Source: Lelliottia nimipressuralis (GTDB lineage: Bacteria; Pseudomonadota; Gammaproteobacteria; Enterobacterales; Enterobacteriaceae). Taken from it: a DNA stretch of 64,000 bases. The stretch covers positions 558,001 through 622,000 of the forward strand of contig NZ_SOMG01000030.1 in NCBI RefSeq assembly GCF_004402045.1, read 5' to 3'. Positions 7,786 to 18,125 of the stretch are shown here, piece by piece (the stretch's first letter is position 1; the number at the start of each line of letters is the position of its first letter). The notes under the pieces were generated by a model. That model was not told the DNA's origin. It did no database searches and saw only the letters and a list, made by a program, of their open reading frames with translations. A program made the translations under genes and the position numbers.

Positions 7786-7815
7786 AACCAGTGTGGGATT
7801 TGAATTCCACTGGTT
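7786..7815 (+). terminator. Hairpin downstream of cspH
   Basis: AACCAGTG(T)GG pairs with CCACTGGTT around a ten-base loop. The following CTATTAATTT is a poor U tract, so termination is probable but not certain. Confidence 0.45.
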
Positions 7816-7818
7816 CTA

Positions 7819-7986
7819 TTAATTTCGCTCCTTGATTTTTAACACCCCCCACAGCGCATGAAATTGCATGTCAGATAAACCTCTCTCCGATAGTGCCTTT
7901 TGACCATATTGAATAGCAGACTGATAACCATAGAAAACGTAATGTTTACATGAGGCTGCTTTAAAACATACAATACCCCCCTATAG
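7819..7986 (-). pseudogene. Start-less coding-like remnant
   Basis: An open frame on the minus strand ends at TAA (7819-7821). It reads like protein (a segment GYQSAIQYGQKALSERGLSD, ending LKIKERN) but has only a stop (TAG) upstream at about 7985 and no usable start. It may be the 3' end of a decayed gene. No family recognised; chance is possible. Confidence 0.2.
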
Positions 7987-7989
7987 TAT
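7973..7989. promoter_or_regulatory. FrmR operator
   Basis: ATACCCCCCTATAGTAT, a G/C-run flanked by TAC/GTA half-sites as in operators of the CsoR/RcnR/FrmR family and very like the E. coli frmR promoter site. It ends 11 bases before the frmR ATG, next to the AGGAGGG ribosome site, so bound FrmR would block transcription of frmRA. Confidence 0.75.
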
Positions 7990-8000
7990 CAGGAGGGCGT

Positions 8001-9426
<1,426 letters not shown>

Positions 9427-9433
9427 CTCTTCT

Positions 9434-9464
9434 GCCAGCGGTTTTTAGCCGCTGGCGTTTCTTT
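9434..9464 (+). terminator. Terminator after frmA
   Basis: GCCAGCGG and CCGCTGGC pair around TTTTTAG, followed by GTTTCTTT. It ends the frmRA transcript before the chemoreceptor. Confidence 0.75.
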
Positions 9465-9507
9465 AATAATCTTCTCTAAAGTGTGACCAGTGCGGCGTTT
9501 TTAGCCG

Positions 9508-9534
9508 TAATCTAAATCCCAACCGTGCCGATGA
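9508..9534 (+). promoter_or_regulatory. Candidate sigma-28 (FliA) promoter
   Basis: TAATCTAA, 11 bases, then GCCGATGA. The FliA consensus is TAAAGTTT-N11-GCCGATAA; the -10 differs at one base and the spacing is exact. It lies about 50 bases before the chemoreceptor ATG, fitting a class 3 flagellar-regulon gene. Confidence 0.6.
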
Positions 9535-9586
9535 CTATCTGACAGGCGTGTTTTTACGCATCTTACCTACAAGAGAGTCGACGGTC

Positions 9587-11278
9587 ATGGACAACACTAC
9601 TTCGATGCCGGCGCAGCGCAAGCTGAGCTTCTTGCATCACATCAGGCTGGTTCCGCTGTTTTCCTCCATTCTCGGTGGCATTATTCTGCTCTTTGCCTTG
9701 AGCTCGGGTCTGGCGGGTTATTTCCTGCTGCAGGCCGATCGCGACCAGCAGGATGTCACATCCGAAATTCAGGTGCGTATGGGGCTGTCGAATAGCTCAA
9801 ACCATCTGCGAACCGCGCGTATTAATATGATCCACGCCGGTGCGGCAAGTCGTATCGCGGAAATGGATGCCATGAAGCAGAACATCGCCGAGGCGGAAAC
9901 GCGGATTAAGCAGTCCCAGGATAGCTTTACCGCCTACATGAACCGTGCAGTGTGCACGTCTGCCGACGAAGCGCTGGATGCTGACCTGAAAGCGCGCTAC
10001 GACGCCTACATCGCGGGTCTTATGCCGATGGTCAAATTTGCCAAAAACGGCATGTTCGAAGCGATTATCAACCACGAAAACGAAACGGCACGCCCGCTGG
10101 ACGAGGCTTATAACGCCGTGCTGCTGAAGGCGATCAAGATCCGTACCGACCGCGCCAGTGCGCTGACGGCACAGGCTCACAGCCGCACGCAATTGGGTCT
10201 GATGTTTATGGTGGGCGCGTTTGCGCTGGCGCTGGTGCTGACAGCGATGACCTTTGTTGTGCTGCGTCGCACGGTAATCAACCCGCTGCAGCGTGCCGCG
10301 AAACGCATCGAAAATATCGCCAAAGGCGACCTGACGATGCCGGACGATGTAGCCGGGCGCAGCGAAATTGGCCGCCTGACGCGCGATCTGCAAACCATGC
10401 AGCACTCGCTTGAAAACACCGTGGGCACCGTACGTCAGGGTGCAGAGGAAATCTACCGCGGCACCAGCGAGATTTCTGCCGGTAACACCGATCTCTCTTC
10501 GCGCACCGAGCAGCAGGCTGCGGCGATTGAGCAAACCGCCGCGAGCATGGAGCAACTGACCGCAACGGTGAAACAGAACGCCGATAACGCGCATCATGCC
10601 AGCAAGCTGGCGGAAGATGCCTCCGGCAAAGCCAGCCGCGGCGGTCAGATGGTCTCCGGCGTGGTTAAAACCATGGGCAATATCTCCACCAGTTCGAAGA
10701 AGATCTCTGAGATTACCGCCGTGATTAACAGCATTGCGTTCCAGACCAATATTCTGGCGCTTAACGCCGCGGTAGAAGCGGCGCGTGCGGGCGAGCAAGG
10801 GCGAGGGTTTGCCGTGGTGGCAAGCGAAGTCCGTACCCTGGCAAGCCGCAGTGCAAATGCCGCAAAAGAGATTGAAAGCCTGATCAACGAATCGGTTTCT
10901 CTGATCGACCAGGGCTCCGGTGAAGTTGTCGCCGCGGGTCACACCATGAATGAAATCGTCGATGCGGTTAAGCGCGTGACCGATATCATGCTGGAGATCG
11001 CCGCCGCGTCCGATGAGCAGAGCCGCGGTATCGTGCAGGTCAGCCAGGCGATTTCTGAGATGGATAAGGTCACCCAGCAGAACGCCTCGCTGGTGGAAGA
11101 AGCCTCCGCCGCGGCGGCGTCTCTGGAAGAACAGGGCGCGCGTCTGACCGAGGCGGTCGGCGCATTTCGTCTGAGCGGGGCAAAGCCGGGCCGCGCGGTA
11201 ATGTCTGCTCCAGTGGCGAAGAGCTCACCGTTGCGTCCAGCGGCAACGGTGTCCGGGGATAACTGGGAGACGTTCTGA
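9587..11278 (+). CDS. Methyl-accepting chemotaxis protein
   Basis: A 563-residue transducer of the Tar/Tsr class. It has an N-terminal membrane span (about 20-45), a four-helix periplasmic ligand domain, a second span (about 190-212), a HAMP domain starting LRRTVINPLQRAAKRIENIA, methylation helices, and the conserved hairpin tip around EAARAGEQGRGFAVVASEVR. The chain ends NWETF, the exact pentapeptide that tethers CheR and CheB to high-abundance receptors. The ligand is unknown: the periplasmic domain does not match Tar or Tsr in the binding helix. I chose ATG 9587; a GTG at 9548 in frame lacks a ribosome site. Confidence 0.94.
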   Translation: MDNTTSMPAQRKLSFLHHIRLVPLFSSILGGIILLFALSSGLAGYFLLQADRDQQDVTSEIQVRMGLSNSSNHLRTARINMIHAGAASRIAEMDAMKQNIAEAETRIKQSQDSFTAYMNRAVCTSADEALDADLKARYDAYIAGLMPMVKFAKNGMFEAIINHENETARPLDEAYNAVLLKAIKIRTDRASALTAQAHSRTQLGLMFMVGAFALALVLTAMTFVVLRRTVINPLQRAAKRIENIAKGDLTMPDDVAGRSEIGRLTRDLQTMQHSLENTVGTVRQGAEEIYRGTSEISAGNTDLSSRTEQQAAAIEQTAASMEQLTATVKQNADNAHHASKLAEDASGKASRGGQMVSGVVKTMGNISTSSKKISEITAVINSIAFQTNILALNAAVEAARAGEQGRGFAVVASEVRTLASRSANAAKEIESLINESVSLIDQGSGEVVAAGHTMNEIVDAVKRVTDIMLEIAAASDEQSRGIVQVSQAISEMDKVTQQNASLVEEASAAAASLEEQGARLTEAVGAFRLSGAKPGRAVMSAPVAKSSPLRPAATVSGDNWETF

Positions 11279-11290
11279 GTAGCGTGTTGT

Positions 11291-11361
11291 GTCGGGTGGC
11301 GGCTTCGCCTTACCCGACCTACTTGTATTTGTAGGCCCGCGTAAGCGTAGCGCCACCGGGC
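11291..11361. repeat. REP/BIME palindromic element
   Basis: Two inverted copies of the enterobacterial REP type (GGGTGGCGGCTTCGCCTTACCC and a GCGTAAGCG-containing copy ending GCGCCACCGGGC) lie between the chemoreceptor and gcd 3' ends. Confidence 0.8.
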
Positions 11362-11391
11362 AAAAAAAAGGGACCGAAAGGTCCCTTTTTT
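11362..11391. terminator. Bidirectional terminator
   Basis: A perfect GGGACC-GAAA-GGTCCC hairpin is flanked by eight A on one side and six T on the other. It serves both the chemoreceptor (+) and gcd (-), whose stop lies 7 bases away. Confidence 0.92.
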
Positions 11392-11397
11392 CATCCG

Positions 11398-13779
11398 TTA
11401 CTTCTTATCGGGTAACGCATAGGCGATAACGTAATCACCGCGATCCGGCGACTGGCGAGCGCCGCCGGCGTTAATGATGATGTACTGTTTACCGGTTTTC
11501 GGCGACACGTAGGTCATCGGGCCGGACTGGCTACCGACCGGCAGGCGGTCTTTCCAGATCTCTTTCCCGGTGGCGGTATCAAACGCGCGCAGGTAGAAAT
11601 CCTGCGTGCCGGCGAAGAACAGCAGACCGGACTGGGTAGAAAGCGATGCCCCGAGCGTCGGCATCCCGATTGGGATTGGCATGTGCATACGAATGCCGAG
11701 CGGGCCGGTATCTTCCACCGTGCCGACAGGGACCTGCCACACCAGCTTGCCGGTTTTCAGGTCAACGGCCGACATAGTACCAAACGGCGGCTTCTGGCAC
11801 GGAATGCCCAGCGGTGACAGGAAGCGTTCGCGCATTGCGCCGAACGGCGTGCCGTCCATCGGAACGATACCCATCTCAATGCCGCTGGCGTTTTTCGCCA
11901 CGTTAGCGCGCGGCACCATGTAGTTTGCCAGCCCCAGGCGCATATCGTTGACGAACATCAGGCTGTTGTTCGGGTCAACGGAGACGCTGCCCCAGTTCAT
12001 CCCGCCGAGAGAACCGGGGAACTGCAGGGAACGGTCGAGCCCCGGCGGGGTGAAGACGCCCTGATGACGCATCTCTTTAAACTGAATGCGGCACAGCAGC
12101 AGGTCGACAGGTGTCGCCCCCCACATGTCGGACTCGGTCAGCGTCTGGTTGCCAATCATCGGCATGCCAACGGAATACGGCTGGGTCGGAGAGTAGCGTT
12201 CACCTTCAACGTTACCCGCCGGAACAGGACGTTCCTCAACCTTCGCCACCGGCTTGCCGGTTTCGCGGTTAAGCATGAAAATCATGCCCTGCTTGCTGGT
12301 CTGCACCAGCACAGGGGTGGTGCCGCCTTTACCGTCTGGCAGGTCGTACAGCAGCGGCTGGGAAGGCAGGTCAAAGTCCCACAGGTCGTGGTGGGTGGTC
12401 TGGAAATGCCAGCGCACCTGACCAGTGGTTGCGTCAACGGCGACGATGGAGGAACTGTACTTATCGTCCAGCGCGGTACGCTCGCCCGCCCAGAAATCAG
12501 GGGTGGCGTTGCCGGTTGGCAGGTAAATCAGGTTCAGCTTAGCGTCGTAAGACATGGCAGACCAGACGTTCGGTGTACCGCGCGTGTAGGTCTGGCCTTC
12601 CGGCGGCAGGCCGGTGATGTTCGGATTACCCGGATCCCACGCCCAGGCCAGCTTACCGGTGTGAACGTCGTACGCGCGCACCACGCCCGGCGGTTCGCCG
12701 GTGGAGTAGTTATCCGCGACGCGACCGCCGACGACAACGACATTCCCGGCAACCAGCGGTGTGGAGGTTTGCTGATAATACCCGGGCTTGATCTCGCCCA
12801 TGCCGATGCTCAGATCCACGGTGCCATGGTCGCCAAAGTCTTCGCAGACTTTGCCGTTATCCGCATTAATGGCAATCAGGCGGGCATCGGTGGTCGGCAG
12901 GAACAGGCGGCGAGGGCAGGCCGCAGGCTGAGTCTCAGCCTGTGACGTTGTCACGCTTGAGCGTTCTTCAAAGTAGCCAAGACCGCGGCAGCGTTGCCAG
13001 TTAGGCGCGGTGGCTTTGGAATCGTAGCGCCATTTTTCTTTACCGGAATCCACGTCCAGCGCCAGCACTTTGCTGTACGGGGTACAGACATAAAGCGTGT
13101 CGCCAACCTGCAATGGCGTGTTCTGATCTTCCGCGCCGGAGCCGTTGCTCTGCGGAATATCGCCAGTGTGTGCAACCCAGGCGACCTTCAGGTCACTGAC
13201 GTTTTGTTTGTTAATTTGGTCCAGCGCGGCGAAGCGGTCGCCGTGCGTGGTGTTACCCCAGTGCTCCCAGTTTTTTTGCTGCTCGCCGGGCGCGACGGGT
13301 TTCACCGGCACGGGCTCGTTCGCTGCCACGAGGGTTTGCGGCTTAAACATCCAGCCCAGGCTAACCAGCATCACAACCGCGAGCACGGCCGCGGTGCCAA
13401 AAGCGGGCGCCTTGTTCGGTGCGCTGTGGTTTGCTGCGCGCAGGAAAGGCCAGACGATGGCGCAGAGGAAGGCCAGTACGGCAAAGGTAAACAGGCGGGA
13501 GAAGAGCGGCCAGAAATCCCAGCCCGCATCGCTTACCGCCCAGAACAGCGAGGCAATAAACGCGATACCGTAAAGCACGATCCCGCTGCTGCGATTAAGA
13601 AAAATCAGGATCGCGGCAATCACCATTACCACGCCCATAATCAGGAAGTAACTACTTCCGCCCACGGTGGCGAGCTTAAAGCCCAACCCGCCGACGGCCA
13701 GACCGATGAGCATCATCAGTCCGGCAAGAAGCCACTGCAGAATACGAGGTATCCCGCGCGGCGCGCTGCCAAATGCCAT
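11398..13779 (-). CDS. gcd: Quinoprotein glucose dehydrogenase
   Basis: A 793-residue PQQ-dependent membrane enzyme that oxidises glucose to gluconolactone in the periplasm and passes electrons to ubiquinone; E. coli Gcd has 796 residues. Five hydrophobic helices occupy about residues 10-140, then an eight-bladed quinoprotein propeller with tryptophan-docking repeats such as GKLVWQVPVGT and GKEIWKDRLPVGSQSG. I chose ATG 13779 because AAGGAGA is well placed; a longer frame to 13896 has no start signal and is not conserved. No pqq biosynthesis genes lie in the window, so PQQ must be made elsewhere or taken up. Confidence 0.96.
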   Translation of the reverse strand: MAFGSAPRGIPRILQWLLAGLMMLIGLAVGGLGFKLATVGGSSYFLIMGVVMVIAAILIFLNRSSGIVLYGIAFIASLFWAVSDAGWDFWPLFSRLFTFAVLAFLCAIVWPFLRAANHSAPNKAPAFGTAAVLAVVMLVSLGWMFKPQTLVAANEPVPVKPVAPGEQQKNWEHWGNTTHGDRFAALDQINKQNVSDLKVAWVAHTGDIPQSNGSGAEDQNTPLQVGDTLYVCTPYSKVLALDVDSGKEKWRYDSKATAPNWQRCRGLGYFEERSSVTTSQAETQPAACPRRLFLPTTDARLIAINADNGKVCEDFGDHGTVDLSIGMGEIKPGYYQQTSTPLVAGNVVVVGGRVADNYSTGEPPGVVRAYDVHTGKLAWAWDPGNPNITGLPPEGQTYTRGTPNVWSAMSYDAKLNLIYLPTGNATPDFWAGERTALDDKYSSSIVAVDATTGQVRWHFQTTHHDLWDFDLPSQPLLYDLPDGKGGTTPVLVQTSKQGMIFMLNRETGKPVAKVEERPVPAGNVEGERYSPTQPYSVGMPMIGNQTLTESDMWGATPVDLLLCRIQFKEMRHQGVFTPPGLDRSLQFPGSLGGMNWGSVSVDPNNSLMFVNDMRLGLANYMVPRANVAKNASGIEMGIVPMDGTPFGAMRERFLSPLGIPCQKPPFGTMSAVDLKTGKLVWQVPVGTVEDTGPLGIRMHMPIPIGMPTLGASLSTQSGLLFFAGTQDFYLRAFDTATGKEIWKDRLPVGSQSGPMTYVSPKTGKQYIIINAGGARQSPDRGDYVIAYALPDKK

Positions 13780-13989
13780 GTCTTTCTCCTTTCGATCCCC
13801 CCGCCGTGTTGGGTGTGTACCAGTTGGGTAATAATTGCGGGGAGAGTAATGATTATTATGAGTGAATTCGGGTTTATAAAATGATTTGCGAACCATTTGG
13901 TGAATTCGTCGTTATGATAAAACTGTTAAATTGTTTTACGCAATTGTTAATGAATAATTTCGCATTAATTGATTAGCGCGCAGGGCAAT

Positions 13990-14026
13990 GCCCTCGCCCC
14001 GTTGGGGAGAGGGTTAGGGTGAGGGG
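13990..14026. repeat. Short intergenic repeat (CCCTCGCCCC hairpin type)
   Basis: A G/C-rich block in which CCCTCGCCCC can pair with GGGGAGAGGG and then GGTGAGGGG follows. This pattern is scattered between genes of many enterobacteria. It lies just after the 3' end of the PcaQ-like gene. The rest of the 13780-14035 gap is A+T rich and should hold the gcd promoter; I see no gene in it. Confidence 0.55.
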
Positions 14027-14035
14027 AGAAAGGTG

Positions 14036-14959
14036 TCAGACAGGCATTGATTTACGAATGGCACTCAGCAACGTTTGCGCGCCAATAGAAAGCGGGGTAT
14101 CCACCCGGGTCAAAATGCCGATAGGTTCACCGGCGCCGGGGGCGGTCACCGGCAGGGCGGTCAGCGTTCCCTGACGCAAATCGTCTTTCACCGCCCCGGA
14201 GGGGACGAACCAGACGTAGTCATAATCCAGCGTGAGCTGGCGCGAAAGCGAGGCCGAAAGCGTTTCGATACAGCCTGAAGGCAGCGTACATCCCTGCATC
14301 TGCAGTAATGTTTCGGCGGCCTGGCGCGGGACGGTTCCTTTCGGGCAAACCACAACAGGCCACTCCATGACGCGGCTTAACGTTACGGTATCCTGCAACA
14401 GTGGGTGATCGGGGCGCACTACCAGCTTCAGGGACTCCAGGAACAGCAGTTCGTAATTGAGCCCGCCCATCAGTTCCGGGTCGGACATTCGACCGATGCC
14501 GAGATCCAACTCGCCCGATTTCAACCCCGCGAGCAGCATGGTGTTGTTCATGGTGGCAACCTGAATGGTGGTATGCCGCTGCTGCTTGTGGAACTGGCCG
14601 ATAACCGGGGGAAGAATGCCCAGCGCCGCGGTAGGCAAGGCACCCACGCGCACGACCTCGCTGGCCTGCTCTGCTTTTCGGTGCAGGGACTGGCCTGCAG
14701 TATTGAGCGCATCCAGGACTTTCACGGCGTGCGTGAGGAACTGCTCGCCCACGAGGGTAAGCTGCGCCCCCAGCCGACCGCGGTCAAAAAGGCGGGCACC
14801 GGTCAGCTGTTCCAGCTCGTTGAGGGTTTTGGAGAGCGCAGGCTGGCTCAGGTTAAGAGTTTCAGCCGCACGCCCCAGCGTTCCCTGTTGAGCGACGGCC
14901 ACAAATGTATGCAAATGGCGCAAGCGTATGCGCTGACTGAACAGACCATTTTTTTCCAT
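14036..14959 (-). CDS. PcaQ-like LysR-family regulator
   Basis: A 307-residue LysR protein. The HTH region (RIRLRHLHTFVAVAQQGTLG, then a QPALSKTLNELEQLTGARLF segment and a RLGAQLT wing) is the form seen in PcaQ and GbpR-type regulators, which respond to protocatechuate breakdown products or sugars. No pca genes lie nearby, so the assignment to aromatic catabolism is only by similarity. The neighbouring gcd gene, divergent-side and 250 bases away, is another possible target. The 182 bases between this start and the SDR gene hold no ORF. Confidence 0.8.
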   Translation of the reverse strand: MEKNGLFSQRIRLRHLHTFVAVAQQGTLGRAAETLNLSQPALSKTLNELEQLTGARLFDRGRLGAQLTLVGEQFLTHAVKVLDALNTAGQSLHRKAEQASEVVRVGALPTAALGILPPVIGQFHKQQRHTTIQVATMNNTMLLAGLKSGELDLGIGRMSDPELMGGLNYELLFLESLKLVVRPDHPLLQDTVTLSRVMEWPVVVCPKGTVPRQAAETLLQMQGCTLPSGCIETLSASLSRQLTLDYDYVWFVPSGAVKDDLRQGTLTALPVTAPGAGEPIGILTRVDTPLSIGAQTLLSAIRKSMPV

Positions 14960-15141
14960 AGGCGATGTTAAAAACAGAGCGATGCGGGTGACAAGTTAAG
15001 TTGTTTAATTTTGATAACTTGATAGCAAAATATTTTTAACATTTGATCTGTTTGAGTTACAACAAATTTTTCGGCAGGGAATAAAAGCGAACGTCCTTGT
15101 TCATTTATTGCTCATTGCGGAGGGGGGAATTGCTAAGTGGT

Positions 15142-16026
15142 TTAGATTACGCCGTCACCGCCGTCAGAGCACCACACCTGGCCGGACGTAAATGAACATT
15201 CATCCGAGGCCAGCGTGACGTACAGCGGAGCAATCTCCACGGGCTGACCCGGACGCCCCAGCGGCGTATCGCCCCCGAACTCCTTCACTTTTTCCATCGG
15301 CTGGCCGCCGCTGGATTGCAGCACCGTCCAGTAAGGGCCTGGGGCGACCGCGTTGACGCGAATGCCTTTCGGACCCAGCTGTTTGGCTAAGGCTTTGGTG
15401 AATACCGCCAGACAGGCTTTTGTCTGGGCATAATCCAGCAGCACGGGGCTGGGCTTCACCGCCTGAACGGAGGAAGTATTAATGATAACGGAAGACGCTT
15501 TCAGATGGCGCAGCGCCGCCTTCGTGATCCAGAAAGGCGCATAGACGTTGGTTTTGAACGTCGCGTCAAAATCTTCCGTGGTCAGCTCTTCTAACGATTC
15601 ACGGAACTGCTGACGGCCGGCGTTATTCACCAGAATATCCAGCCCGCCGAGTCTGGAGACGGCTTCATCGACCAGATTCTCGCAGAAGGTTTCGTCCCGC
15701 ACATCGCCGGGAAGCGCGACGGCCGTGCGGCCTTCCGCTTTGATCAGGTCGATGACTTCAACCGCGTCTTTCTCTTCTTCCGGCAGGTAGTTGATGGCCA
15801 CGTCAGCGCCTTCACGGGCATAGGCGATCGCCACCGCGCGACCAATACCGGAGTCACCACCGGTAATCAGCGCTTTTTTGCCGGCAAGGCGGCCATGTCC
15901 TTTATAGCTTTGTTCCCCGTGGTCGGGTACAGGTTGCATTTCGGATGCCAGTCCCGGCGGCGTTTGCGGCTGTTCCGGGAACGGGGGCTGCGGGTAAGCG
16001 TTCGTACGTTGTGTAGTATCACTCAT
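15142..16026 (-). CDS. SDR oxidoreductase, YghA-like
   Basis: A 294-residue NAD(P)-dependent short-chain dehydrogenase of the extended-N-terminus group that includes E. coli YghA (also 294 residues) and Bacillus general stress proteins. It has the proline-rich N-terminal arm (residues 1-40), TGGDSGIG at 55-62, NNAG at about 134-137, and the catalytic Y199-xxx-K203 with Ser at 185/186. YghA acts as an aldehyde reductase; that activity is plausible here. It lies next to ydeI-like and the stress-related genes and is followed at its 3' side by A+T-rich non-coding sequence. Confidence 0.88.
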   Translation of the reverse strand: MSDTTQRTNAYPQPPFPEQPQTPPGLASEMQPVPDHGEQSYKGHGRLAGKKALITGGDSGIGRAVAIAYAREGADVAINYLPEEEKDAVEVIDLIKAEGRTAVALPGDVRDETFCENLVDEAVSRLGGLDILVNNAGRQQFRESLEELTTEDFDATFKTNVYAPFWITKAALRHLKASSVIINTSSVQAVKPSPVLLDYAQTKACLAVFTKALAKQLGPKGIRVNAVAPGPYWTVLQSSGGQPMEKVKEFGGDTPLGRPGQPVEIAPLYVTLASDECSFTSGQVWCSDGGDGVI

Positions 16027-16090
16027 AGCTGACTCCTTAAGCCAAGGGGTGAGATTTGATGGATAGTTGCAGCGTTAACGCTTCGCTGAA

Positions 16091-16480
16091 TTATTTCTGC
16101 AAACGATCGACACGGACGACGGCAGGGGATGATTTTTTATCAAGCGAGCCGTTGATGCTGATCATCTGATCGGGTTTTACCATTCTGCCGTCGAAGACTG
16201 CCTGGGGAATAATAACGTCTATTTTTCCGGTTTTATCCTGAAATACAAATTTATCGCCGCTACCGTCAATAAGATTACCGCGCAGGGAAATTGTCGCACC
16301 ATCGTGCAGTTGTTTTGCCTGAACGATGGTCATAATACGCGCGTCGTCGGTTCCGCGATATCCGCTATCAAGAGCGTGCGGGGGCGGCGGTGCTTCACCT
16401 TTTTGTAACCCGCCGTTATTATCTGCCCATGCGGCCGGAACCAGAAATATCAAAAAAGCGGAAATAAGCGATAATTTCAT
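16091..16480 (-). CDS. ydeI: YdeI/YgiW-family periplasmic OB-fold stress protein
   Basis: A 129-residue secreted protein: signal peptide about residues 1-19 (ending PAAWA), then a proline-rich linker and a BOF (bacterial OB-fold) domain with the family pattern [22 protein letters not shown]...GKIDVIIP. Family members (YdeI, YgiW/VisP) give tolerance to peroxide, acid and cationic peptides. The short gap before the SDR gene suggests cotranscription. A YdeJ-like gene lies close by on the other strand; ydeI and ydeJ are neighbours in E. coli too. Confidence 0.82.
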   Translation of the reverse strand: MKLSLISAFLIFLVPAAWADNNGGLQKGEAPPPPHALDSGYRGTDDARIMTIVQAKQLHDGATISLRGNLIDGSGDKFVFQDKTGKIDVIIPQAVFDGRMVKPDQMISINGSLDKKSSPAVVRVDRLQK

Positions 16481-16618
16481 CTGATATCCTTCATTTTGGG
16501 TGTCTTGACTTATTAAGTATTGTTGCTATTCCTTTATGTGGCAAATGTGATAAGTCCTAAAAACATTCGCGTTAGAAATCAAAATTATCGGATAATAAGC
16601 GAAACGGTGACGACGGCC

Positions 16619-17122
16619 ATGAAGCGTGAAAATGAAAACTTACCCGGGATAGATGAGAGTTATCGCTTGCTGACGTTTGAATACGCGTTTCGTCAGGTGG
16701 GTTTTATTGCTCTGCTAGGTATTATCGTCGCGGCCATTGCCGGTCTGTTTTCAAGCGGAATGGTCAGCGATACGGTAAAAACGAATTCCGCTAAATCACT
16801 GTCCATAAACTATGAACGCTTTGGACGGCGGGAGACAGAGACGCGAATGCAGCTCGCGTTTCCGGTACAAGCAGAGGGGAAGTATACCCTCAGCATGACC
16901 AGCGAGAGCAGCGACGCGTATGAGCCCGGCAGCGTATGGCCGCAACCGGACACCATGTTCAGCCGCGGGAAAACCCTCTATTTTGTCTATAACAACCTTA
17001 AAAGGTCAGACAATTTCTCTGTGTTGCTCTTCACGACACCGTCCAGAGCCGGTAAGTGGGACACGGTCATCCGCGTAAACAACGAGCCGGAAATTACCCT
17101 CTGGCAATTTATTTACCCGTAG
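16619..17122 (+). CDS. Membrane-anchored protein of unknown function
   Basis: A 167-residue protein not assigned to a family. It has a cytoplasmic N-terminus, one membrane span at about residues 26-47 (VGFIALLGIIVAAIAGLFSS), and a beta-rich extracytoplasmic domain that looks like a sandwich. I chose ATG 16619, after GGTGA, rather than an upstream TTG-led frame from 16520 with no ribosome site. The DUF421 gene begins 9 bases after the stop, so it is probably the first gene of a four-gene stress operon. Confidence 0.65.
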   Translation: MKRENENLPGIDESYRLLTFEYAFRQVGFIALLGIIVAAIAGLFSSGMVSDTVKTNSAKSLSINYERFGRRETETRMQLAFPVQAEGKYTLSMTSESSDAYEPGSVWPQPDTMFSRGKTLYFVYNNLKRSDNFSVLLFTTPSRAGKWDTVIRVNNEPEITLWQFIYP

Positions 17123-17131
17123 GAGGCTGAT

Positions 17132-17578
17132 ATGGATATGGTCTTTCGCGCGATGGCTATTTATCTGTTTCTCATGGTGGTATTTAAAGTGGCCGGACGA
17201 CGCGCGCTGCTGCAAATGACCAGTTTTGATCTCATTCTGCTCTTGATTATTAGTGAAGCCACACAGCAGGCGCTCCTTGGACAAGATTTCTCCGTCACCG
17301 GTGCGATGATTACGATTACCACCCTGGTGGTAGTGGATATTATATTTGGGCTAATGAAGAAATACTTTTCCCCGGTGGAAAATATTCTGGATGGCACCCC
17401 CGTGATTCTGGTTGAGAACGGCGTGCCTTTAGCAGATAAACTTAAGAAAGTCGACGTATCTTGCGATGATATTCTGGTGTCGGCGCGGCAGAATAATGGC
17501 ATTACGGAAATGAGTAAAATTAAATATGCCATACTTGAGCGCAATGGACATATTTCAATCATTCCTTTCGAGAAATAA
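17132..17578 (+). CDS. DUF421/YetF-type membrane protein
   Basis: A 148-residue inner-membrane protein with three hydrophobic segments in the first 75 residues (KVAGRRALLQMTSFDLILLL is the family hallmark) and a small cytoplasmic C-terminal domain (FSPVENILDGTPVILVENG). This is the DUF421 architecture, in a short form. Bacillus YetF homologs affect spore germination and membrane-linked stress, but no reaction is known. AGGAGG precedes the start, and it is closely spaced with both neighbours. Confidence 0.85.
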   Translation: MDMVFRAMAIYLFLMVVFKVAGRRALLQMTSFDLILLLIISEATQQALLGQDFSVTGAMITITTLVVVDIIFGLMKKYFSPVENILDGTPVILVENGVPLADKLKKVDVSCDDILVSARQNNGITEMSKIKYAILERNGHISIIPFEK

Positions 17579-17589
17579 GAGGCGGCAAG

Positions 17590-18108
17590 ATGAGCAATCT
17601 TTTTCACGACAGTAATAATACGGTGGGTGAACTGACGAAAAAGCTGGCAAGCAAATTAACCGATCGCGGGCTTCGCTTAACTACGGCGGAATCCTGTACG
17701 GGAGGAAAGCTCTCGGTGGCGCTTTGTGCGGAAGAGAACACCGCCGATTTTTATGATGTCGGTTTGGTCGTGTTCAGTGATGCCGCGAAAGAGCGGATCC
17801 TTGGCGTTCGTCCTGAGACGCTCGCGCGGTATACCGCCGTCAGTGAACAAACCGTCACCGAGATGGCCGCCAGTATCCGCGACATTGCCGAGGCTGATAT
17901 CAGCATCGCCATCAGCGGCTATGCCGGGCCAGAAGGGGGCGACGATGGCACGGCGGCGGGGACGGTCTGCTTTGCCTGGAATATACGCGGCCAGACGAAA
18001 ACCCGCACCGTACTGTTCTCCGGCGACTGTCAGGACGTGGTGGAAAAAGCGGTGCATTTTTCGCTGTCTGAACTGGTGACAACATTGTCGGACTGGAATA
18101 ACGGCTAA
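17590..18108 (+). CDS. ydeJ: CinA C-terminal (PncC-like) amidohydrolase, YdeJ-like
   Basis: A 172-residue stand-alone CinA_C domain protein, the length of E. coli YdeJ. The LTTAESCTGGKLS motif (catalytic Ser in ESCTGG) and the AISGYAGPEGGDDG and AGTVCFAW segments match PncC, which deamidates nicotinamide mononucleotide. YdeJ itself lacks confirmed activity, so treat the reaction as family-level. Start follows AGGCGG; gaps of 11 and 17 bases to its neighbours place it in the four-gene operon. Confidence 0.85.
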   Translation: MSNLFHDSNNTVGELTKKLASKLTDRGLRLTTAESCTGGKLSVALCAEENTADFYDVGLVVFSDAAKERILGVRPETLARYTAVSEQTVTEMAASIRDIAEADISIAISGYAGPEGGDDGTAAGTVCFAWNIRGQTKTRTVLFSGDCQDVVEKAVHFSLSELVTTLSDWNNG

Positions 18109-18125
18109 ACGCACGCGGAGGTTGT

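Noticed and set aside
9797..10942. 381-residue minus-strand frame opposite the chemoreceptor
   Set aside because: Composition is rich in His, Arg and Gly as in antisense frames; the chemoreceptor is certain.
12064..12945. 293-residue plus-strand frame opposite gcd
   Set aside because: Shadow of a strongly coded G+C-rich gene in the antisense frame; gcd is certain.
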